From Pseudomonadota bacterium (lineage in GTDB: Bacteria > Pseudomonadota > Alphaproteobacteria > Caulobacterales > Aquidulcibacteraceae), in NCBI GenBank assembly GCA_023410295.1, contig JAEYPY010000160.1, positions 1-18,870 on the forward strand: DNA of 18,870 nt, written 5' to 3'. The number at the start of each line of letters is the position of its first letter. Position 1 is the stretch's first letter. The notes beneath the pieces are model-generated. The model made no database searches. It saw nothing but the letters and a program-made list of their open reading frames with translations, and was not told the DNA's origin. This document shows, one piece after another, positions 14,072-18,870 of this stretch. The position numbers were made by a program, and so were the translations under genes.

Positions 14072-14096
14072 GAACTAGACGCGATCAGTGCGTCGA
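14072..14096 (-). promoter_or_regulatory. Candidate promoter upstream of the receptor operon
   Basis: The minus strand reads TCGACG, 11 bases, then TCTAGTTC, resembling the Caulobacter housekeeping promoter (TTGACGS, 10-14 bases, GCTANAWC) with a few mismatches. Transcription from here would pass through the hairpin at 14029-14060 before reaching the receptor gene. The match is modest. Confidence 0.28.
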
Positions 14097-14184
14097 CAGC
14101 TTTTGTTCGCCATGAAGTCAGTCCCCCGAGATTTGTGGCATGGCCACTAAGCCCGACTGAGGAGAGCGGATAAAGCGGCCGCAG

Positions 14185-14201
14185 CTAAACTGAGTGTTTA
14201 G
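14185..14201. repeat. Short inverted repeat downstream of nnrS
   Basis: CTAAAC and GTTTAG are perfect 6-base arms around TGAGT, about 28 bases after the nnrS stop. It has no T-run. A second small one, GTGGC-ATG-GCCAC, lies at about 14135-14147. Either could stabilise the nnrS mRNA end or bind a regulator. Confidence 0.35.
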
Positions 14202-14229
14202 GTGATACGCATTGGCTCGGTCGCCATGT

Positions 14230-15408
14230 TTAAGCGCGGCGCGCTGTAAGCAGGAGCGGCCCGTAAACGATGGCGAAGAAGACGAAGGCGGCGCTCCAGA
14301 GGAAGGCGGATGCCACAAGCAGCGTCGTCTGCGACGTTGGCACGAGCGCGGAGGCGACGCGCAGCAGCGCGCCGGCATTGATCAAAGTGTAAATCGCTTG
14401 CGTGCCCCAGGGCGCGGTGAGCTCTTGGCCCGTATGGCCGCGGGTGGCGCGGGTCATCACGGCGAGGGTCATGACACCTATCGCTCCAGCCGCCAGCGCG
14501 TGCACGCCCGCGGTCGGCAGTACGATATCCGGCGCGAGAGCGGAGACACCGAGGAGCGCAATGGCGACGCCCAGCCACAGATAGCCGATGTGCAAGATGC
14601 TCACGAGCGGCTCGGCGGCGGTGCGCCATCCTTGCCAGCGCGCGAGGCGCAGCATCAAGGCGGCGCCTCCGATAATGAGCGCCCAACCCGTGAACGCCAC
14701 CAACGGCGCAAGCATCCACAAAACGAGGGCGGCGCCCGCCAGTCCCATGGCGAAGAGATCGAACCGGCTTTGCTGTGCGGGCTGGGGCGTCATCGACCGC
14801 TTCGCCATCCAATTGCGTGTGAAGCTCGGCACGATGCGCCCGCCAATCAGCGCGATCAGCATCGCCGCTACCGCAAGCGCAATGCGCTCGCCGATCCACA
14901 CCGCGTCCGGCGCCGGGACCCGCAAGTGGAAGGCGATGTTAGCGACGGCGAGCAACGTCACCATTACGCATACAGGCAAATTGCGCGTGTTGCGCCCGGC
15001 GAGAACCTCGCGCCAAATCACCAGTGCGAAGCCAATGAGAAACAGGGAGTCGATGGCGCCGGCCCATGGGCCAAGCGTTGCGACGAAGAGCATCGCCACC
15101 CGTCCAGCGACCCAGAGCGCGAAGAGCGCTGCAAGCGGTGCGCCCACGACCGGCAAGCGGCCGGTCCAGTTGGGCACCGCCGTCAGCAGGAAACCCGCAA
15201 CGATGGCGGCGAGATAGCCGAACAGCATCTCATGCACGTGCCAATCACGGCTCGCGAACTCCGCCGGGATCAACCCCATATACGCCAGCGTCCAGATCGG
15301 CACGACCAGGGCGGCCCAGAGCGCGCCGAACAAGAAGAAGGGTCGAAAGCCGAAGCTGAAGAGAGCCGGGCCCGTATAGGCCCGCATCTGTTTAGCGGTG
15401 CTGTCCAT
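14230..15408 (-). CDS. nnrS: NnrS-family haem-copper membrane protein
   Basis: This 392-residue protein is almost entirely hydrophobic, with about 12 predicted membrane helices. It matches NnrS throughout: FGFRPFFL near the N-terminus, WHVHEMLFGY followed by GFLLTAVPNWTG, GGRIVPSFTRNW mid-protein, and the histidine-containing LAVMTRATRGHTG late. NnrS proteins bind haem and copper and protect cells during nitric-oxide exposure or denitrification. The ATG at 15408 lies six bases after the hemN stop, so the two are one operon. Haem synthesis without oxygen and NO tolerance are both needed under low oxygen, which fits the FNR-type site in front of hemN. No nitrite or NO reductase gene is in the window, so the source of NO is not shown. 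Confidence 0.92.
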   Translation of the reverse strand: MDSTAKQMRAYTGPALFSFGFRPFFLFGALWAALVVPIWTLAYMGLIPAEFASRDWHVHEMLFGYLAAIVAGFLLTAVPNWTGRLPVVGAPLAALFALWVAGRVAMLFVATLGPWAGAIDSLFLIGFALVIWREVLAGRNTRNLPVCVMVTLLAVANIAFHLRVPAPDAVWIGERIALAVAAMLIALIGGRIVPSFTRNWMAKRSMTPQPAQQSRFDLFAMGLAGAALVLWMLAPLVAFTGWALIIGGAALMLRLARWQGWRTAAEPLVSILHIGYLWLGVAIALLGVSALAPDIVLPTAGVHALAAGAIGVMTLAVMTRATRGHTGQELTAPWGTQAIYTLINAGALLRVASALVPTSQTTLLVASAFLWSAAFVFFAIVYGPLLLTARRA

Positions 15409-15414
15409 ATGTGG

Positions 15415-16746
15415 TCATACCACGCGTGAGTGGCGTGCAACCCCTTGTCGCGCGTATGTGTCAAACACGGCCGCGACAATTCTGGCAAACGGACGAGCAT
15501 CCTCCGGAATAGTCAAGTGGTGGCCCTCAAGCTGAACAAGGCCATCCTGTTGCAGCAGACGTAACGCCTCGCGTTCGGGTGTGAGTTCCACATCCCGGCC
15601 AAGCATATCGAGATCGCCACTGAATTCGCACATGATGCGCTCGATTAGCGCGGCGCGCCGATGATCTTCCGGTGAAAGTTCGTGACCACGGGTGGTTGCC
15701 AGACGCCCCCCGTCGATTGCGCGCCGCCAAGCGGCGACGTCAGGCGCGTTCTGGGCGTATCCTGCGCGGAGTGAGGAAATCGCTGACGGGCCGATCCCGA
15801 TCGTGGCGTCTCCGGCCTCGAGCGCATAACCTTGGAATGAGCGCCTCGCCTTGCCTTGCCGGGCGGCGATGGCCAGTGGATCGTCGGGCCGCGCGAAATG
15901 ATCGATGCCGATGGGCTCATAGCCCGCGGCGAGTAGTTCCTCGCGTGCAATGGCTGCCTGTTCGAAGCGTTCTGCCTCACCCGGCAAGGCCTGTTCGTCG
16001 ATAAGCCGCTGGCGCTTCTTGAACCAGGGGACATGGGCATAGCCGAACACGGCCATGCGGTCCGGAGCGAGCTCTGCGGCTCTGCGCACCGTACGACGCA
16101 CATCTTCGGTGGTCTGCTGGGGCAGGCCGTACATCACATCCATGCTAATGCCGCGGATGCCGGCTGAGCGCAGCATGTGAACTGCCCGCGCCACGCACGC
16201 GAACGGTTGAATCCGGCCGATGGCGCGTTGCACGTGGTCGTTCAGATCTTGCACGCCGAGCGAGGCGCGGGTGACCCCAAACGCCGCGTAAGTCTCCACC
16301 TGCGGGCGCATCAGTGTACGCGGATCGAGCTCAATGGCGTGTTCGCCGCTGGAGTCGAGATCGAACCAGAACTCGATGTGGCGTGCGATGCGTGCGAAGC
16401 GTTCCGGCGTCAGGATGTTCGGGGTGCCGCCGCCCCAGTGGATTGCGGCAAGCCTGTTGGTGGTTGCCGCCGCCGCGATCAGATCGATTTCACGGCGAAG
16501 CGTCTCGACGAAATCGTCAAGCGGTTCGTCGCGGCGCGTCGCAAAGGTGTTGCAGCCGCAATACCAACAGATCTCGCGGCAGTAAGGGACGTGAATGTAA
16601 AGCGACAGCTTGGCGTCAGTCGGTAGTGCGGCGAGCCATTTTTGCAGGTCGGTGCGATCGATCTGCGGCGTGAAATGCGTCGCCGGCGGATAAGAAGTAT
16701 AGCGCGGCGCGCTCTGCTTGGCGTAGGCGCTGAGCTTGGTGTCCAT
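15415..16746 (-). CDS. hemN: Oxygen-independent coproporphyrinogen III oxidase HemN
   Basis: This 443-residue radical-SAM enzyme converts coproporphyrinogen III to protoporphyrinogen IX without oxygen, a haem-synthesis step in the cytoplasm. The family landmarks are clear: YIHVPYC, the iron-sulfur motif C56-x3-C60-x2-C63 with a fourth Cys at 65, GGGTP near 105-109, and SLGVQDLNDHVQRAIGRIQ. The C-terminal winged-helix-like HemN domain extends to about residue 435. The length and the fourth Cys fit true HemN rather than the shorter HemW. No Shine-Dalgarno precedes ATG 16746. An FNR-type box lies about 41 bases upstream, so the mRNA may be leaderless. nnrS follows six bases after the stop. Confidence 0.95.
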   Translation of the reverse strand: MDTKLSAYAKQSAPRYTSYPPATHFTPQIDRTDLQKWLAALPTDAKLSLYIHVPYCREICWYCGCNTFATRRDEPLDDFVETLRREIDLIAAAATTNRLAAIHWGGGTPNILTPERFARIARHIEFWFDLDSSGEHAIELDPRTLMRPQVETYAAFGVTRASLGVQDLNDHVQRAIGRIQPFACVARAVHMLRSAGIRGISMDVMYGLPQQTTEDVRRTVRRAAELAPDRMAVFGYAHVPWFKKRQRLIDEQALPGEAERFEQAAIAREELLAAGYEPIGIDHFARPDDPLAIAARQGKARRSFQGYALEAGDATIGIGPSAISSLRAGYAQNAPDVAAWRRAIDGGRLATTRGHELSPEDHRRAALIERIMCEFSGDLDMLGRDVELTPEREALRLLQQDGLVQLEGHHLTIPEDARPFARIVAAVFDTYARQGVARHSRVV

Positions 16747-16752
16747 ACGTGA

Positions 16753-16758
16753 ATGCTA
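16753..16758 (-). promoter_or_regulatory. Candidate -10 element of the hemN promoter
   Basis: TAGCAT (4 of 6 matches to TATAAT) starts 21 bases after the FNR-type box, close to the spacing of a class II FNR promoter. Transcription would then start at or next to the hemN ATG. Confidence 0.45.
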
Positions 16759-16779
16759 GATCAGCGCAGGCTGGTCAGT

Positions 16780-16793
16780 TTGACGCCGATCAA
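16780..16793 (-). promoter_or_regulatory. FNR/FnrL-type binding site upstream of hemN
   Basis: The minus strand reads TTGATCGGCGTCAA, which matches the FNR consensus TTGATNNNNATCAA at nine of ten fixed bases. Its centre is 40.5 bases upstream of the hemN ATG. FNR control of hemN is well known in proteobacteria, including FnrL in Rhodobacter. The site should switch on hemN-nnrS when oxygen falls. Confidence 0.75.
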
Positions 16794-16800
16794 GCGCACC

Positions 16801-16826
16801 TGCGGCGGAAACGCGCGTTCGCCGCA
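16801..16826. repeat. GC-rich inverted repeat between nrdJ and hemN
   Basis: TGCGGCG and CGCCGCA are perfect 7-base arms around a 12-base loop that itself contains the palindrome AACGCGCGTT. It lies about 50 bases past the nrdJ stop and just upstream of the FNR box. It may terminate nrdJ transcription, but no T-run follows on the minus strand. Confidence 0.45.
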
Positions 16827-16875
16827 ACAAAGGTGAGGCGGGCGGCCGCACCCTGAGATGAGCCGCCCGAGCCCA

Positions 16876-18870
16876 TCACGAGCACTTGGAGTGTCCGCAC
16901 TCCAGGCACTTGTCGCAGCCTTCGGCGCGGATCAGCGCCGCCGCGCCGCACTTCGGACACGCGCGCGGCTTGATGGCGGGAGCTGCGTTCGCTGCCGGCG
17001 CTGCATCGCCCACCTGGAGCGGCGCATGCACCTGTTCGCTGTCCAAATGCCGCTGGATCACGTCGCCGATCGCCGCCAGCAAGGAAGGCACATAACGCCC
17101 GCCCATCCACGCGCCGCCGCGCGGATCGAACACCGCCTTCAGCTCCTCAGCCACGAACGAGACGTCGCCGCCGCGCCGGAATACTGCCGAGATCATGCGC
17201 GTCAGCGCCAGCGTCCAGGCGTAATGCTCCATATTTTTCGAGTTGATGAAAATCTCGAACGGGCGCCGCCGGCCATCTTCTTCGATGTCGTTGATGGTCA
17301 CATAGAGGGCGTGTTCGCTCTCGGGCCATTTGATTTTGTAAGTCGAGCCGATCAGCGCCTCCGGTCGCGGCGTCAGCGCCGCCATGCGCGGCTCCGCCGC
17401 GGTCGTCGCTTTCGCCTCCGGCTTTTCCACCGAGAGCACCGAACCTGTGACAGCGTTTGGCCGATAGGTGGTGCAGCCTTTGCAGCCGAGATCGAAGGCG
17501 CGGCTATAGACGTCGGCAAAATCCTCAAACGAGATATCTTCCGGGCAATTGATCGTCTTGGATATCGAGCTGTCGATATAGCGCTGCGCCACCGCCTGCA
17601 TGGCGAGGTGATCGGCGGGCGTCAGCGTCTGGGCGCTGACAAAGCTGTGTTCGGGCGGCGGCGCATCGCCATGGAGCCGCTTCCACAGCGTTAGCGCATA
17701 ATCTTCGACCTGCTCTTCGACGTACGAATTGTCTTGTTGGCGTACGCGGCGTCGGTAGCTGAAGGCAAACACCGGCTCGATGCCGGAAGATGTGTTGCCG
17801 GCAAGCAGCGAGATGGTGCCTGTCGGGGCGATCGTCGTCAGGCACCCATTGCGCAATCCATGCGTCTCAATGAGCGCGCGCGTGTCGGCATCGAGCGAAG
17901 CCAGCACCGGCCGATCGAGGATGGCCTTATCGTAAGCCGGAAAGGGGCCTTTCTCGGCCGCGAGCTGCGCGGACGCGCGATAAGACGCCGTGCGGATTAG
18001 ATCGAGCCAGCGCCGCGTCAGCGCAACGCCGTCCTCGGCTCCATAGCGCGCACCGCAGAAGATCAGCGCATCGGCAAGGCCGGTGATGCCAAGCCCGATC
18101 CGACGCTTGCTCTTGGCCTCAACCTCCTGCTCGCGCAGCGGATAGCGCGAGACGTCAATGACGTTGTCGAGCAGCCGGATCGAGGTAGCCGTGAGATCGA
18201 CCAGCTTGGCTTCGTCGATGCGCGCACTCTCGGTGAACGGATCTTCGACTAGGCGCGAGAGGTTGATCGATCCCAACAGGCACGCGCCATAAGGCGGCAG
18301 CGGTTGCTCACCACACGGATTGGTGGCGGAGATCGTTTCGCAATAGGCCAAATTGTTCGCCGCGTTCACGCGGTCGATGAAAATGACGCCGGGCTCGGCG
18401 ACGTCGTACGTCGCCCGCATCAGCCGCGCCCAGAGGTCGCGCGCCCGCACAGTTTTGTAGACCTGTCCGTTGAACTGCAGCGGCCAATCCTGATCAGCCG
18501 CAAGCGCCGCCATGAAGTCGTTGGTGACCAGGGCGGAGACGTTGAAGTTGCGCAGCCGCGCCGGATCGCGCTTGGCGTCGATGAAGTCCTCGATATCGGG
18601 GTGATCGATGCGGAGGCACCCCATCATGGCGCCGCGGCGCTGCCCGGCCGACATTACCGTCCGGCACATCGCGTCCCATGCGTCCATGAAGGAGAGCGGC
18701 CCTGACGCCTTCGCGCCCACGCCGCGCACGGGCGCGCCGGATGGCCGAATGGTCGAGAAGTCCATGCCGACGCCGCCGCCTTGCTGCATGGTCAGCGCCC
18801 CTTCGCGCAGGTGCTCGAAAATGCCGTCAAGATTGTCGGGGATCGTCCCCATGACGAAGCAGTTGAACAG
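16876..18870 (-). CDS. nrdJ: Adenosylcobalamin-dependent (class II) ribonucleotide reductase, 3' part
   Basis: The last 664 residues are visible; the start lies beyond the right edge. The enzyme makes deoxyribonucleotides with vitamin B12, independently of oxygen. Evidence includes the early LFNCFV (redox-active Cys region), QGGGVGMDFS, the active-site NPCGEQPLPPYGACLLGSIN, PTGTISLLAGNTSSGIEPV, and CKGCTTYRPNAVTGSVL. A DUF-like segment follows (about 500-600 of the visible part), then a C-terminal zinc ribbon with CPKCG and CDKCLECGHSKC, which also supplies the CxxC pair for reactivation. This arrangement is typical of the long NrdJ of alphaproteobacteria. Only the strand is shared with hemN: the 129-base gap holds a hairpin and an FNR-type site, so hemN probably has its own promoter. 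Confidence 0.96.
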   Translation of the reverse strand: MFNCFVMGTIPDNLDGIFEHLREGALTMQQGGGVGMDFSTIRPSGAPVRGVGAKASGPLSFMDAWDAMCRTVMSAGQRRGAMMGCLRIDHPDIEDFIDAKRDPARLRNFNVSALVTNDFMAALAADQDWPLQFNGQVYKTVRARDLWARLMRATYDVAEPGVIFIDRVNAANNLAYCETISATNPCGEQPLPPYGACLLGSINLSRLVEDPFTESARIDEAKLVDLTATSIRLLDNVIDVSRYPLREQEVEAKSKRRIGLGITGLADALIFCGARYGAEDGVALTRRWLDLIRTASYRASAQLAAEKGPFPAYDKAILDRPVLASLDADTRALIETHGLRNGCLTTIAPTGTISLLAGNTSSGIEPVFAFSYRRRVRQQDNSYVEEQVEDYALTLWKRLHGDAPPPEHSFVSAQTLTPADHLAMQAVAQRYIDSSISKTINCPEDISFEDFADVYSRAFDLGCKGCTTYRPNAVTGSVLSVEKPEAKATTAAEPRMAALTPRPEALIGSTYKIKWPESEHALYVTINDIEEDGRRRPFEIFINSKNMEHYAWTLALTRMISAVFRRGGDVSFVAEELKAVFDPRGGAWMGGRYVPSLLAAIGDVIQRHLDSEQVHAPLQVGDAAPAANAAPAIKPRACPKCGAAALIRAEGCDKCLECGHSKCS

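Noticed and set aside
13959..14229. Cobalamin or TPP riboswitch ahead of the TonB receptor
   Set aside because: I looked for the B12 box and for TPP conserved elements on the minus strand and found neither; only the hairpin and repeats are present.
14212..15429. Plus-strand open frame of 405 codons opposite nnrS
   Set aside because: The translation is highly polar and Arg/Gln/His-rich, as expected for the reverse complement of a membrane protein gene; nnrS on the other strand is unmistakable.
1..18870. CRISPR array, tRNA, insertion sequence or prophage
   Set aside because: No regularly spaced repeats, tRNA-like cloverleaf, transposase motifs or terminal inverted repeats were seen on either strand by eye.

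Overview
The window is GC-rich, densely coded DNA, almost certainly from an alphaproteobacterium. The evidence is a B12-dependent ribonucleotide reductase with a C-terminal zinc ribbon, a HemN-NnrS pair under an FNR-type site, an ECF sigma factor paired with a TPR kinase, and a TonB receptor linked to Tat-type exported enzymes. A Caulobacterales/Hyphomonadaceae-like host is my inference. I saw no tRNA, rRNA, CRISPR array, insertion sequence or phage gene. Two genes are cut by the window edges: the PrsW-like protease on the left and nrdJ on the right.

Left part (1-8372) is a phosphorylation-signalling block made of two divergent operons. The minus-strand operon (5259 down to 1) runs: lipoprotein, membrane-anchored secreted protein of unknown function, a possible tiny coupled ORF, an atypical Ser/Thr kinase with a zinc ribbon and FHA-like tail, a PP2C phosphatase, and a PrsW-family intramembrane metalloprotease. 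The kinase-PP2C pair resembles the YegI/YegK pair and the TerY-P triad, but no vWA partner is visible and a PrsW protease follows instead. The plus-strand operon (5405-8372) is an ECF sigma factor overlapping a membrane Ser/Thr kinase with a long helical, TPR-like C-terminal half. This layout is known from ECF43-type systems, in which the kinase activates the sigma factor.

A 365-base gap without a convincing gene (8373-8737) separates this block from a minus-strand operon at 13958-8738. That operon encodes a TonB-dependent receptor, a Tat-type exported HisC-like aminotransferase (1-base overlap with the receptor), and a Tat-exported M24/creatinase-like protein (8-base gap). Both enzymes lack residues normally conserved in their families, and the set looks like an uptake-and-processing module for one unidentified amino compound or peptide. 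Its leader holds a terminator-like hairpin, a near-perfect tandem repeat and a 12-bp palindrome at the ribosome-binding region.

The right part holds hemN-nnrS (16746-14230, minus strand), for oxygen-independent haem synthesis and NO-related stress. A good FNR box lies about 41.5 bases upstream of a start codon that has no Shine-Dalgarno sequence. The 3' part of nrdJ lies to its right on the same strand.
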